This document shows positions 1-9,204 of a stretch of DNA of 64,000 nt, one piece after another. Within the stretch, counting starts at the first letter, position 1; the number at the start of each line of letters is the position of its first letter. Source of the stretch: Natrialba asiatica DSM 12278. Its GTDB lineage: Archaea > Halobacteriota > Halobacteria > Halobacteriales > Natrialbaceae. The position numbers and the translations under genes are program-made. The notes beneath the pieces are model-generated. The model was not told the DNA's origin. It saw nothing but the letters and a program-made list of their open reading frames with translations, and ran no database searches. The stretch lies in the NCBI RefSeq assembly GCF_000337555.1, contig NZ_AOIO01000003.1, forward strand, positions 162,486 to 226,485, in the 5' to 3' direction.

Positions 1-508
1 TGAGTTGGATGTCCGCACCCGGTTCGAACCCCGCCTCTTTGAGGAAAGGGACGATCGTTTCCTCGCAGGTCAGCGGCGGGATCGTCGATTCGACGTTGAT
101 TAGATCGCCCGGTTCGAGGTACGGCCGGATCGACTCGAGAGCGGCTTCGAGTGCGGAGAGGTCGGGACTCTTGTTCGGTTCGGTTAGCGGGGTCGGGACC
201 GAGATGACGAACGCGTCGCCGTCGGTCGGTTCGGTTCGCGCTTCGAGGTTCCGTTCGACGGGACCCGTCGTCAGGAGGTCCTGGAGTTCGTCCTCGTCTA
301 AGTTGAGCGTGCCGTCGTTGATCTCCCGGACGAGATGCTGATCGATATCGACGCCGACGACTCGCTTGCCGTGGTCGGCGAGTAACAACGCGAGCGGTAA
401 GCCGATGAATCCGGTGCCGATGACGACGATGTCTTCGACCGGGTCGGGCGCTGGATCGTCCGGGCCTTCCGGACCGCTCAGGTCGCTCTCGTTCTCACTC
501 GATGTCAT
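1..508 (-). CDS. wecC: Nucleotide-sugar dehydrogenase, UDP-ManNAc/UDP-GlcNAc dehydrogenase type (N-terminal part; cut by window edge)
   Basis: Reading the minus strand from an ATG at 508 gives an acidic N-terminal tail, then a Rossmann start (IVVIGTGFIGLPLALLLADHG) and VGVDI, then SVPTPLTEPNKSPDLSALE and VNVESTIPP-like text (INVESTIPPLTCEE), which is the typical N-terminal half of UDP-N-acetylmannosamine/UDP-glucose 6-dehydrogenases. These NAD-dependent cytoplasmic enzymes oxidise a UDP-hexose to the uronic acid for glycan synthesis. About 169 residues are visible; the catalytic cysteine domain lies beyond the window. Its start overlaps the end of the upstream epimerase gene by 14 bases, so the two are co-transcribed. 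With the UDP-GlcNAc 2-epimerase two genes upstream, UDP-ManNAcA is the likely product, but the exact substrate is inference. Confidence 0.85.
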   Translation of the reverse strand, partial: MTSSENESDLSGPEGPDDPAPDPVEDIVVIGTGFIGLPLALLLADHGKRVVGVDIDQHLVREINDGTLNLDEDELQDLLTTGPVERNLEARTEPTDGDAFVISVPTPLTEPNKSPDLSALEAALESIRPYLEPGDLINVESTIPPLTCEETIVPFLKEAGFEPGADIQL

Positions 509-1412
509 AGTACTCACGCATCCAGTCGATCGTTCGGGGGACGCCCTCCTCGAGCGAGACGCGCTGTTCGTGGTCCAGATCGCGCACCGACTTCTCGATG
601 CTCGCCTTCTTGTCCAGGGTGTTGTGGGTTTCCGTGCCGCGGTATTCGACCGCCTCGTCGTCCTTGCCGAGGTAGCCGAGCACCGCGTCCGAGAGTTCTT
701 TGATGTCGTAGTACTCAGTGCCGGCGATGTTGTACACTTCGCCGGGATGGAACGAATCGACGACGTTCGCAAGCGTTCGCACGGTGTCGTCGATGTAGGT
801 AAACGACCGGTGGTGATTCTCGTAGACGTGGTACGGAAGGTCGTGTAACGCACGGTAGCAGAACTTGCAGACGACGCTTCGGTACTCGCTGTAGCGCTCG
901 CCCGGGCCGTACGTGTTGAAAAATCGGACCCGAACCGACTCGGTACCGTGTCGATCCGCGGCGTTCAGTATCTGCTGTTCGTTCACCCACTTCGAAATCG
1001 CGTAGTCGTTGAGCTGTCGGGGCCCCTCCTCGAGCGGGACCGACTCCTCCATCACGTCCGGGTAATCGCCGTAGACTTCGCTACTCGAGGAGAACACCAG
1101 CCGGAAATCGTGCTCGGCTTGCAGCCGAAGGACGTTCTTCGTTCCGATCGCGTTCGAGGTCCACATCGTCTCGTAGAAGTCCTCTCCGTTCTTGCGACCG
1201 AACTCGGCGGCCAGGTGATAGACGTAATCGAACTCGCGGTCCTCGAAGATCCGTTCGAGCTGGCGGTATTCGCTCACGTCACACCGATAGTACCGTTCCC
1301 GTTCGCTCCACGGGAGGTCGGCGACCCAAACGTCGTGGCCGCGTCGTTCGAGTTCAGCTGTGAGCGGTGCGCCGACGGCTCCGAGTCCACCAGTAACGAG
1401 CACTGATGCCAT
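495..1412 (-). CDS. NAD-dependent sugar epimerase/dehydratase (extended SDR)
   Basis: A 305-residue extended short-chain dehydrogenase of the GalE/RmlB type. The protein begins MASVLVTGGLGAVGAP (glycine-rich nucleotide loop), has the SSSSEVYGD segment holding the catalytic serine region and the YAISK catalytic Tyr-Lys pair, and later RVRFFNTYGPGE, all typical of UDP-sugar epimerases. An upstream in-frame ATG at 1433 exists, but the Rossmann start and a TATA-like element (CTAATTATCG on the minus strand, about 1436-1444) about 28 bases upstream favour the ATG at 1412. It sits between wecB- and wecC-like genes and overlaps the latter by 14 bases, so it probably makes or modifies a UDP-hexosamine or uronic acid for surface glycans. 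Substrate not determined. Confidence 0.88.
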   Translation of the reverse strand: MASVLVTGGLGAVGAPLTAELERRGHDVWVADLPWSERERYYRCDVSEYRQLERIFEDREFDYVYHLAAEFGRKNGEDFYETMWTSNAIGTKNVLRLQAEHDFRLVFSSSSEVYGDYPDVMEESVPLEEGPRQLNDYAISKWVNEQQILNAADRHGTESVRVRFFNTYGPGERYSEYRSVVCKFCYRALHDLPYHVYENHHRSFTYIDDTVRTLANVVDSFHPGEVYNIAGTEYYDIKELSDAVLGYLGKDDEAVEYRGTETHNTLDKKASIEKSVRDLDHEQRVSLEEGVPRTIDWMREYYDIE

Positions 1413-1479
1413 ACACCGGGCCACGACGAACACCGATAATTAGTTTGTGCCGGTATCTGGAGCAAACCATCACGAAACG

Positions 1480-2559
1480 CTACAATAAACTGTCAACAAT
1501 CTGTTCCGCGGCGGTGCCGTCGCCGAACGGATTCGACCACGAACCGTCGCGGGAGACCATCTCGTCGGCGCCGGCGAGGATCGTCGACGACTCGGTTCCG
1601 ACGAGGCGGTTCGCACCAACATCGATCGTTTCGGGCCGTTCGGTGGTGTCGCGGACGGTGAGACACGGCGTCTGCAAGATGCACGTCTCCTCCTGGACGC
1701 CGCCCGAATCCGTGATGACGAGCCGCGCGCTGGATTCGAGGACGAGAAAATCGAGAAACCCCAGGGGATCAACGAGTCGAACGGACGGCGGAATCGAAAG
1801 GTCGAACGCTGCGAGGTTCTCTCGTGCGCGCGGGTGGATCGGATAGAGAACCGTGCGGTCGGTACGGCGCGCGAACTCGCCGACGCCGCCGAGGATACCG
1901 GCGAAGCGATCCGGATCGTCGACGTTCTCCTCGCGGTGGGCGGTAAGCAGATAGAACTCGGCGGGTTCGAGGTCGTACTCCTCGAGAATCGTGCTCTTTC
2001 GGGTCGCGAGTTCGAGGTTCTGCGAGACGGCGTCGACGATCGTGTTTCCGGTGACGGTGATGCGGTCCGCGTCGATCCCTTCCGCTTCGAGCAGGCGCGC
2101 GGCTTCGCCGGTCGGTGCGAACAGGGAATCGGCGGCGTGATCGGCCAGGATTCGATTGATCTCTTCGGGCATCTCCCGGTCGAAGCTCCGCAGTCCCGCT
2201 TCGACGTGTCCGAGCGCAGTGTTTCGTTTGCTCGCCGCGATCGCGCCAGCGAGCGCTGAGTTCGTGTCTCCCTGGACGATCACGTCGGTCGGTTGCTCGT
2301 CCGAAAGAACCTCCGCGATGCCGAGAATCATCTCGGCGGTCTGTTCGCTGTGGGTTCCGGAGCCGACGGCGAGGTTGTGGTCCGGAGCGGGCAGTTCGAG
2401 TTGGTCGAAGAAGACCGTATCGAGCGACTCCGAGTAGTGTTGGCCGGTGTGGACGACGGTGTGTTGAATCTCCCGTCTGTGACACGCTCGAATGAGCGGC
2501 GAGAGCTTGATGATCTCCGGCCGAGTTCCGAGGACGAACGCGACGCGTGGAGCGGGCAT
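1480..2559 (-). CDS. wecB: UDP-N-acetylglucosamine 2-epimerase (non-hydrolysing)
   Basis: Interconverts UDP-GlcNAc and UDP-ManNAc in the cytoplasm. Family signatures are complete: GTRPEIIKLSP at residues 11-21, HTGQHYS at 37-43, QGDTN at 96-100, HVEAGLRSFDREMPEEINR from 118, TAHREEN at 206-212 and TDSGGVQEE in the C-terminal half. Length (359 residues) is normal. The ATG at 2559 is chosen; a TTG at 2568 is also in frame. A TATA-like TTCTTTATC (minus strand, 2586-2594) lies about 30 bases upstream. The gene is followed by the epimerase and dehydrogenase genes on the same strand, a combination that supports UDP-ManNAcA synthesis. Confidence 0.93.
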   Translation of the reverse strand: MPAPRVAFVLGTRPEIIKLSPLIRACHRREIQHTVVHTGQHYSESLDTVFFDQLELPAPDHNLAVGSGTHSEQTAEMILGIAEVLSDEQPTDVIVQGDTNSALAGAIAASKRNTALGHVEAGLRSFDREMPEEINRILADHAADSLFAPTGEAARLLEAEGIDADRITVTGNTIVDAVSQNLELATRKSTILEEYDLEPAEFYLLTAHREENVDDPDRFAGILGGVGEFARRTDRTVLYPIHPRARENLAAFDLSIPPSVRLVDPLGFLDFLVLESSARLVITDSGGVQEETCILQTPCLTVRDTTERPETIDVGANRLVGTESSTILAGADEMVSRDGSWSNPFGDGTAAEQIVDSLL

Positions 2560-2644
2560 TCTTGACAATCCCGTCTACGTACGAGATAAAGAATCCACGC
2601 ACGTAGGGGCGGCTTTCGCCGCACTTTCGCGTCGCTCGCGGATG

Positions 2645-3829
2645 TTATCGAGCGCGTACCGGCTCGGCCGAATGCGGTTCGAGTTCCGACCGCGCCGCCT
2701 CGTAGAACTCGCGGTGGCGGTCGACGGACCGCTCGACGGAGAACTGCGCCTCGGCGCGGGAGCGGGCGGCGGCCCCGCGTCGGCGGCGTTTCGCCGGCGA
2801 CGCGAGCGCCTCGAGGATCGCTGTCGCGAGCGCGTCGGGGTCCTTCGGCGGGACGAGCCACCCGTGGGTGCCGTCGTCGAGCTGTTCCGGCACGCCGCCG
2901 ACCCGGGTCGCGACGATTCCGGTCCGCATCGCCATCGCCTCGAGTACCGAGATCGGACAGGCCTCCCGCACCGACGGCAGGACGAACACGTCGAACGCAC
3001 CGAGCAGTCGCGGAACGTCCGACCGATGGCCGAGGAACCGAACGGTGTTTTCGAGTCCGAGTTGCGCCCGGAGCGAGCGCAGCCGATCGAAATACGCCTC
3101 GCGCGACTCGAGTCGTTTGCCGACGACCGGAACGACGACGGAGCCGACTCGGTTGCGAACGCGAGCGATGGCGCGCAGCAGGTACTCGTAGCCCTTCACC
3201 GGATTGATGTTGGCGACGGTGCCGACGATCGGCACGTCATCCGCGACGCCGAGTTCGTTGCGAACTGACCGGCCAGCGTTCGGTTCCGTTTCGGGATCGA
3301 ACTCGGCCGTATCGACGGGCGGGTAGACCGTCCGCGTCGAAACCGAGCCGTCGAAGAAGTGATCCTGTACCGCGTCCGCGGCGAGCGCGAGTTCGTCCGC
3401 CGTCGCCCGGGCGAGGCGGGCGACCCCGCGGTTAAGTGGCCACGGGGTCCCCGTATCGTTGAAGAACCAGGCGAGGGGCGTCCCCGACCGTCGAGCGGCG
3501 AGCGCGGCCGGAACGGCGAGCGTCATCCCTGCGTGAACGACGTCGATACTGTACCGGTCGATCGCCGACGCCACGCGGCGAACGGCCGGTCCCAATCCGG
3601 CGACGAACCGAGCGTTCGCGGCGACGCGTCGCGGGGGCTGTAATCGAGGCGGGCCGGGTCTGATAACGTCGAATCCCGCGTCAGTCGCCATCGCTTCGAA
3701 CGCATCATCGCCGTCCGGAAGGTGAAAGACCGTTTCGATCCCGCGGTCGCGAAGCCCTTCGGCCACGGCCAACGACCGCAACTGCGGGCCGCCGACGCGC
3801 GGATCGGCGAGGCTGGTGAGAACACGCAT
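2645..3829 (-). CDS. GT4-family glycosyltransferase
   Basis: A 394-residue retaining glycosyltransferase with the GT-B fold. Visible features: N-terminal RVLTSLADPRVGGPQ (family N-lobe loop), NINPVKGYEYLLRA at the start of the nucleotide-binding lobe, and the EX7E-type motif in REACPISVLEAMA followed by GGVPEQLDDG. It would move a sugar from a nucleotide donor to a lipid-linked glycan at the inner membrane face. The ATG at 3829 is preferred over an upstream in-frame start at 3943 because family similarity begins there and a TATA-like ACTTTATG (about 3860) is about 30 bases upstream. First gene of the minus-strand glycan operon that continues into wecB. Donor and acceptor unknown. Confidence 0.88.
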   Translation of the reverse strand: MRVLTSLADPRVGGPQLRSLAVAEGLRDRGIETVFHLPDGDDAFEAMATDAGFDVIRPGPPRLQPPRRVAANARFVAGLGPAVRRVASAIDRYSIDVVHAGMTLAVPAALAARRSGTPLAWFFNDTGTPWPLNRGVARLARATADELALAADAVQDHFFDGSVSTRTVYPPVDTAEFDPETEPNAGRSVRNELGVADDVPIVGTVANINPVKGYEYLLRAIARVRNRVGSVVVPVVGKRLESREAYFDRLRSLRAQLGLENTVRFLGHRSDVPRLLGAFDVFVLPSVREACPISVLEAMAMRTGIVATRVGGVPEQLDDGTHGWLVPPKDPDALATAILEALASPAKRRRRGAAARSRAEAQFSVERSVDRHREFYEAARSELEPHSAEPVRAR

Positions 3830-4127
3830 TCGGAATCCGTGTTCGTCACCGAGCGCATAAAGTGTGGTGTCGTTGCGCGACTGAACTCGTCGCTTACACG
3901 CAGAGCGGGCGCGTAAAGACGATGCTAAGGAGTGGCTATCCACGAGGTGGCCGTCTACGCTATGAGTAACTCGTCTGCGGCCGGACTCATACCGTACCGG
4001 GAAGAACGTTCGCGGCCGAGCACGTATCCGTCTCTAGCAATTCCGTGTTCCGAAACCGTTCTACCGGACTGACAGTCACCGACTTGTCATCAAACACTAA
4101 GACGTATGCGATGGTACGCGCATTCAG
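3830..4127. other. Divergent intergenic region between two glycosyltransferase genes
   Basis: About 300 bases separating the minus-strand and plus-strand glycosyltransferase genes. It must hold both promoters. I see the minus-strand TATA-like element near 3860 and only a weak A-rich element (CACTAAGAC, about 4094-4102) for the plus-strand gene. No gene or RNA recognised. Confidence 0.5.
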
Positions 4128-5282
4128 ATGCCCTCGCGCTCAATAGCGCTCGTTCTTCTTGCCTCCGAACTGGACCGAACACACGCCGCCCACGAGGCCG
4201 TTCACAACTTCGTGGATATCTACGAACGCGAGGCCGATCGCATTGTGATCGTCGGGCCCGAAACCATCGATATCGATCGATCGGCCGTCGAGCCGGTTCC
4301 GGTCGAGCGCCCGACCTCAAGTGCGGTCCCATCACGCGTTCTCTCCTACGTTCGCTACCAGCTCCGGATCGCAGCAGCTCTGTGGCGAAGACGACACACA
4401 ACGGAGACGGTTTTCTTTCACATCGGTGGCAGCATGCTCCTGCTGCCGCTTCTCGCGAATAAACTCGCCCGGCTCCAGACGCTCGTATTCGTTCTTGGCT
4501 CCATCGAAGACGGATTCTACGCACAACACGGAGAGACATTCCTCACGAGACAGTTTGGGCGAGCAATCGCGCTCGTCGAGGGCGTTACGTGCACGCTGGC
4601 GGACGATGTTCTCTTACTCTCGAAGCGGATGAACACACCCGGTCTGCCCTGGCCGTTCTCGCCGACGACGCAGGCCGCAAATCTCAACTACATCGACTGT
4701 ACGGCCTTCGCGAAGCGAACTCCAGTCGAGGAGCGATCGACCGACGTCGTGTTCGTCGGCCGGTTCGCGGCCGTCAAAGGCGTCGACCGTATCGTGCGCA
4801 CGCTTCCGGAACTCGTCGAGTCGAACCCAGACATTCGGGTTACGCTGATCGGAGCGGGATCGCTGTTCCCGGAGGTCGAAGCGGTCGTCGAGCGCCACGA
4901 CCTCTCGGACAACGTCACGCTCACCGGCTGGGTCGACCACGAGGAGCTACCGGCCTATCTCGACGACGCGAAAGTTCTGCTACTGCCGTCCGAGTCCGAA
5001 GGCGTTCCTAAAGCCCTCCTCGAAGCGATGGCCTGCGGGACCGTTCCGGTCGCCACGCCCGTCGGTGGCGTCCCCGATATCGTCACCGATGGCAAAGACG
5101 GCGTCCTCCTTCGCGAGACGAACTCGGCCGCCATCGATCGCACGATTTCGCGCGTTCTCGAGCGCGACGATCTGGGTGATCTCAGCGACACCGCACGCGA
5201 AACGATCCGTCGAGAGCACGCTTATCCGGTCGTCAGGGACCGTTACCATCGTATCCTGCACGACAGCACACGACAGAGGTAA
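4128..5282 (+). CDS. GT4-family glycosyltransferase
   Basis: A 384-residue GT-B glycosyltransferase. The N-terminal lobe is divergent; the C-terminal lobe is classical: VVFVGRFAAVKGVDRIV near residue 205, TLIGAGSLFPEVE, LTGWVDHEELPAYL, then LLPSESEGVPKALLEAMACGT with the EX7E motif and GGVPDIV. It is transcribed away from the minus-strand glycosyltransferase and precedes the flippase gene by 83 bases, so the two probably form a unit that builds and exports a lipid-linked oligosaccharide. Sugar specificity cannot be read from the sequence. Confidence 0.87.
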   Translation: MPSRSIALVLLASELDRTHAAHEAVHNFVDIYEREADRIVIVGPETIDIDRSAVEPVPVERPTSSAVPSRVLSYVRYQLRIAAALWRRRHTTETVFFHIGGSMLLLPLLANKLARLQTLVFVLGSIEDGFYAQHGETFLTRQFGRAIALVEGVTCTLADDVLLLSKRMNTPGLPWPFSPTTQAANLNYIDCTAFAKRTPVEERSTDVVFVGRFAAVKGVDRIVRTLPELVESNPDIRVTLIGAGSLFPEVEAVVERHDLSDNVTLTGWVDHEELPAYLDDAKVLLLPSESEGVPKALLEAMACGTVPVATPVGGVPDIVTDGKDGVLLRETNSAAIDRTISRVLERDDLGDLSDTARETIRREHAYPVVRDRYHRILHDSTRQR

Positions 5283-5365
5283 GGATATATGATCGATAGG
5301 ACGACTGACCCGAGGAAGTCGCCGAGTGACCGCCGAGGTCGAAATCAAGTTAGAGGTCGAATTCG

Positions 5366-6904
5366 ATGAGTCGGCGAATCGTCCGCAGCTTTAGCGCCGT
5401 TTTCGGCTCGCAACTCGGCGTGTTGATGCTCACCGTTACCATCACGCCGCTTCTCACACGACTTCTGGGCAGCGGCGGCTACGGCGATTACTCGTTCATG
5501 CTCTCGGCGCTCCAGTGGCTCCTCGTCTTCGTGTACGCCGGCGCGTTCAACGGAATCCGCAAGTACATCGCCGAAGACCGGGACGAGGACGGATGGACGG
5601 ACCACGTTTTCGCGTTCTATTTCCGAATGGTCGCCGTCCTCGCCGCGGGGATGGTCGTCCTCGTCCTGCTCCTCTCTCGCTCTCCGTTCGTCTCGCCGCT
5701 CGGATCGGAGTTCACCATCTATTTTCTGCTGCTCGCCTGTATTATCCCGCTACGGGCCGCGCTCCGGATCGCACGAAGCGGACTCATGGGACTCGAACTC
5801 GAGTCCTACTCGGAGCCGTTAAAGATCGTCGACCGGCTATTTTTTGTAATCGTTATCGCGTTCCTCTCGGTCGTCGGGGGAAGCGTTGCAACCGTCCTGC
5901 TCGGTCGACTGCTCGGGACTGCCATCGCCGCCGGAGTCGCGCTCGCACTCGTCTCGCGGCGGATCGACCTGTCGAAGATCGGACGCCGAACTCCCGAAAC
6001 AGTTCCGCGCAAACGCCTCGCAACATACAGCGTCTCCACCATGACGCTAACGTTCCTCTTGCTTTCGCTCTATCACCTCGATATCATCCTGCTTCGCTTT
6101 CTGGCGGGGGATTCCGCAACCGGATTCTACCGCGCCGCCCTCGTCGTCGCCGAGTTCCTGTGGTTCGTGCCGATCGCGGTTCAGCTTACGCTTTTGCACT
6201 CGACCTCGAATCTGTGGATCGAGGAGCGATACGATCGGCTCAGCGAGATCGGAAGCCGCGCGGTTAGATATACGCTGCTTTGTACCGTGTTGCTCGTACT
6301 TGGCGTCGCCGGTCTCGCCGAACCGTTCCTTACGCTGTACTTCGGTCCCGAGTTCGACGCGGCCGTGATGCCGCTGTTGTTGTTGTTGCCGGGAGCGCTC
6401 GGATTCGCGGTCGCTCGCCCGGTACTCGCGATCAATCAGGGGCAGGATAACCTCCGGCTGCTGGTCGCCGTCACGGCCGCGGCGGCCGCGATGAACGTCG
6501 CGTTGAACGTCGCGCTCATCCCCCGATTCGGAACGAGCGGCGCTGCGGTCGCGACCAGCGTCTCCTACGGCTCGATGTTCGGTCTTCACGTCTGGACAGC
6601 TCGACGGCTCGGGTTCGATCCCCTGATCGACATCCGGATCGGCCGCACCGTCGCGACGACGCTGCTCGCGGCCGTCCCGATCATCGGCCTGCCGTACGTG
6701 CTCCAATCGGAGCTTCTGTCGCTCGCCGTCGTTCCGCCGATCGGCGCGCTGGCGTTCGTGTCGGCCGCGCTTGCGACCGGTGCCGTTCGCCGCGGCGAAG
6801 TGCAGCAACTCGCCTCACTAAGTCCGCTTCCGGCGGAATCGATCATCGCCGTCCTCCCCGAGCGTGTGGCGGAGTCGCTTCGATCGACCGACCGGGACGG
6901 CTGA
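5366..6904 (+). CDS. Wzx-like polysaccharide flippase (MATE/MOP superfamily)
   Basis: A 512-residue integral membrane protein with about 12-14 hydrophobic segments spread over its length. It opens with SFSAVFGSQLGVLMLTVTITPLLTRLLGSGGYGDYSF, the usual first helix of the polysaccharide biosynthesis flippase family, and carries the conserved mid-protein pattern LDIILLRFLAGDSATGFYRAA. It would flip lipid-linked glycan across the membrane for S-layer glycoprotein or exopolysaccharide assembly. It follows a glycosyltransferase on the same strand. The start at 5366 puts the first helix right at the N terminus, as expected. Confidence 0.88.
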   Translation: MSRRIVRSFSAVFGSQLGVLMLTVTITPLLTRLLGSGGYGDYSFMLSALQWLLVFVYAGAFNGIRKYIAEDRDEDGWTDHVFAFYFRMVAVLAAGMVVLVLLLSRSPFVSPLGSEFTIYFLLLACIIPLRAALRIARSGLMGLELESYSEPLKIVDRLFFVIVIAFLSVVGGSVATVLLGRLLGTAIAAGVALALVSRRIDLSKIGRRTPETVPRKRLATYSVSTMTLTFLLLSLYHLDIILLRFLAGDSATGFYRAALVVAEFLWFVPIAVQLTLLHSTSNLWIEERYDRLSEIGSRAVRYTLLCTVLLVLGVAGLAEPFLTLYFGPEFDAAVMPLLLLLPGALGFAVARPVLAINQGQDNLRLLVAVTAAAAAMNVALNVALIPRFGTSGAAVATSVSYGSMFGLHVWTARRLGFDPLIDIRIGRTVATTLLAAVPIIGLPYVLQSELLSLAVVPPIGALAFVSAALATGAVRRGEVQQLASLSPLPAESIIAVLPERVAESLRSTDRDG

Positions 6905-7358
6905 ACCGGTCGGGTTGTGATCCCGGGTCCCGATACCGACAGTCGCTACGCCGGGCGACTCGCGATAGCCGTACGTCGAAACTACAGCTCGACTGTGTGT
7001 CTATAGTGCCTGTGAAAGCCTCCCGTGTGTCCGTAGCTTCTGTGGACCGCAAATCCACGAACCACGGATACGAGATGTGCTGCGACGAACGCGAACCGTA
7101 GGCGAGACCCGCCGTTCCCGACGACCTCCACGACCGGCTGGACGAATTCGACCGGCGACTGGCCGAAGAGCGCGGCGGCGGATCGGCGGCGCTCGAGCGC
7201 GATGCTGAACTGTCGGAAACCGTCACGGAGAATCTCGCCGAACTCGGCTATCTGGAGTGAGCCGTTTCATCGCGTGATATTTGCTGCACGGGTCGCAGTA
7301 GGCTGTGATTGTGGGGATACGTTTTTACCGGAGACGATAGTCACCGGACATAGTATCG
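6905..7358. other. Intergenic region with a broken sulfatase tail
   Basis: 454 bases between the flippase and the GT-C-like gene. The right half contains an in-frame sulfatase C-terminus (listed separately). The left half (6905-7100) shows no recognisable coding sequence. A TATA-like TACGTTTTTACC at about 7318-7329 probably drives the next gene. Confidence 0.5.
7102..7260 (+). pseudogene. Remnant of an arylsulfatase-type sulfatase (C-terminal ~52 codons)
   Basis: The frame after a TAG at 7099 reads an acidic peptide with LHDRLDEFDRRLAEERGGG and ends VTENLAELGYLE, then TGA at 7258. Haloarchaeal sulfatases of the alkaline-phosphatase superfamily typically end with a short helix and ...ENLxELGYLE, so this looks like the last piece of such a gene, with everything upstream lost or decayed. 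There is no plausible start codon or catalytic C/S-x-P-x-R motif. Sulfatase genes often lie next to haloarchaeal glycosylation genes, which fits the neighbourhood. The assignment rests on a short stretch and could be chance. Confidence 0.4.
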
Positions 7359-9200
7359 ATGGGCGATCGATGGTGGCTCGGTCCCGGTCTCGGCGTTCTC
7401 GGCGCGCTCGCGTTCATCGTCGGGGTAGTGGCGACACCGCCTGCGGCGGGGTACGAGGTGTCGGTCTACGACGCCTATCCCCTGTGGGCGTGGGCCGGAT
7501 TTGCGCTGGCGCTGGTCGCCGGGCTCGGATCGCTGTTCCGGTCGGTCATCACCGGTGAACGCGGCTGGCAGCACGGACTCGCGATCGTCGCGAGCGCGTA
7601 CGGCGTCTTCTTCGCGCTCCCGCTGTTTCGCGGGTACTACATCTACGGAACGCCGATGTCCGACGCGCTGTATCACTTCGGAATCGTTCGGGACGTTCTC
7701 GAGAACGGGTTGCTTCCCGAAACGGGATACCCGGCGACACACCTCCTGTATACGGCCCTCGTAACCGTGACCGGTCTGCCGATGCGCGAACTCCAGCCGA
7801 TCATTGCATTGGGGTTCTTCGCGTTGTTCGCCGGCGCGTGCTACCTCGCCGGGCGCGCGTTTTTCGGCCCTCGCGGTGGCCTCGCAACACTGGGGGCGGC
7901 GCTTCCGCTCGTGTTCGTCTTGAACCACCTCATGACCCTGCCGTGGTTGTTCGCCCTGCCGTTTCTTCCGCTCCTCCTGGCGCTTACGCATCGGTGGGCG
8001 CGGCGGCGGCGCTCCGGTCACGAGGGTATTTTCGGCTCGATACTGATCTGTGGAACCGTGCTCGTGTTCTACCATCCGGTGACGGCCCTCGTGACCGCGC
8101 TTTCGCTCGCTCTCTACGCGCTGATCGTCGCCCCCTCGCTTCGGCGAGTGCTGCAGCGGCGTCGGAATCGGACCGGGAGACGAGACCGCGATCACGGCAC
8201 CTACGCCGTCACGTACCGTCTTCCGTTCGTCATCTTGATCCCCGGCGTGTTTTGGTACCTTTCGATCGGTCACATAACCCGCTTCCTCGCTCGAGCGGTC
8301 ACTCGTGATGTCGACGGGGGGGCTGTAGGATACGCGGGTGACGCACAGCAGACCAGCTATTCGATTCAAGAACTGGTCTGGGAATTTCTCGTTCTCGAGT
8401 GGGGGACCGTCGTCCTGTACGCCGGCGTCAGTGCGATTATCGCCGCCGTGATCGCAATCCGCCGTCTCCGTCATCGCGGAAGCCCTCTCGAACTGCTCTT
8501 TGCCGCCCAGTTCAGTGCCGGCGTCGGCGTTGCACTGCTCCTGATCGTCTCGCAGGTCCTCTCGCGCAACATCGTCCGGCTCAACAATTACACCCTCGTC
8601 GGAGCGATCTTCCTGCTCGGACTCGCGATCGCCGGACTCGCCTCGCAGCGACCGAATACGGAAGGATGGAAACGTATCGGCGTGACTCTAGCACTCGGAG
8701 GGCTCTGCCTGACCGTTCTCGGAACCGCTCTGTTAGCCGGCGCAGTCACCTACGAGGACAACAGTCACGTCACGCACGCGACGATGGCGGGCGCGGAGTG
8801 GCAACACGATCACCACCAGACGGCACCGGAGACGCGAGCGTTCCGAATGTCCGAAAACATCCAGCGGTACTTCGACGGTGTTTCTCGATCGACGCCCGAA
8901 GACCGACAGTTCCACCGATCGGTAGACGCCTACCAACTTCCGAACCGGTTGGGCTACGACGACGCCGACTCGATGGCGGCCGTCTACGAGAACGAAACGT
9001 ACCTCGTCACCAAAACGGCGGATCTCGAGTGGGCAGCCTCCCAGCCTCCCGACAGACGAGACGAGATTCGGTCCTACTCGGCGTCGGATCTCGAGCAGTT
9101 GACGGACGACCCGGCGGTCAGTCGACTATACGACAACGGACGGTTCACCGTCTGGCTCGTCGAGCCGAACTCGTCGGGAACGGGGTCGGTGTCGGACTGA
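7359..9200 (+). CDS. Multi-spanning membrane protein, GT-C glycosyltransferase-like
   Basis: 613 residues. The first ~450 contain about 10-12 hydrophobic helices (for example LGVLGALAFIVGVVA near the N terminus and a run ending near GTALLAGAVTY); the last ~150 residues form a soluble, probably extracytoplasmic domain. The architecture, with a loop between the first helices containing YGTPMSDALYHFGIVRDVLENG, resembles GT-C enzymes (dolichyl-phosphate-sugar dependent transferases) where acidic residues in that loop are catalytic. It lies between glycan genes and a DUF1616 gene. Function as a glycosyltransferase is inference; a general surface-assembly membrane protein is the alternative. Confidence 0.6.
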   Translation: MGDRWWLGPGLGVLGALAFIVGVVATPPAAGYEVSVYDAYPLWAWAGFALALVAGLGSLFRSVITGERGWQHGLAIVASAYGVFFALPLFRGYYIYGTPMSDALYHFGIVRDVLENGLLPETGYPATHLLYTALVTVTGLPMRELQPIIALGFFALFAGACYLAGRAFFGPRGGLATLGAALPLVFVLNHLMTLPWLFALPFLPLLLALTHRWARRRRSGHEGIFGSILICGTVLVFYHPVTALVTALSLALYALIVAPSLRRVLQRRRNRTGRRDRDHGTYAVTYRLPFVILIPGVFWYLSIGHITRFLARAVTRDVDGGAVGYAGDAQQTSYSIQELVWEFLVLEWGTVVLYAGVSAIIAAVIAIRRLRHRGSPLELLFAAQFSAGVGVALLLIVSQVLSRNIVRLNNYTLVGAIFLLGLAIAGLASQRPNTEGWKRIGVTLALGGLCLTVLGTALLAGAVTYEDNSHVTHATMAGAEWQHDHHQTAPETRAFRMSENIQRYFDGVSRSTPEDRQFHRSVDAYQLPNRLGYDDADSMAAVYENETYLVTKTADLEWAASQPPDRRDEIRSYSASDLEQLTDDPAVSRLYDNGRFTVWLVEPNSSGTGSVSD

Positions 9201-9204
9201 CACT

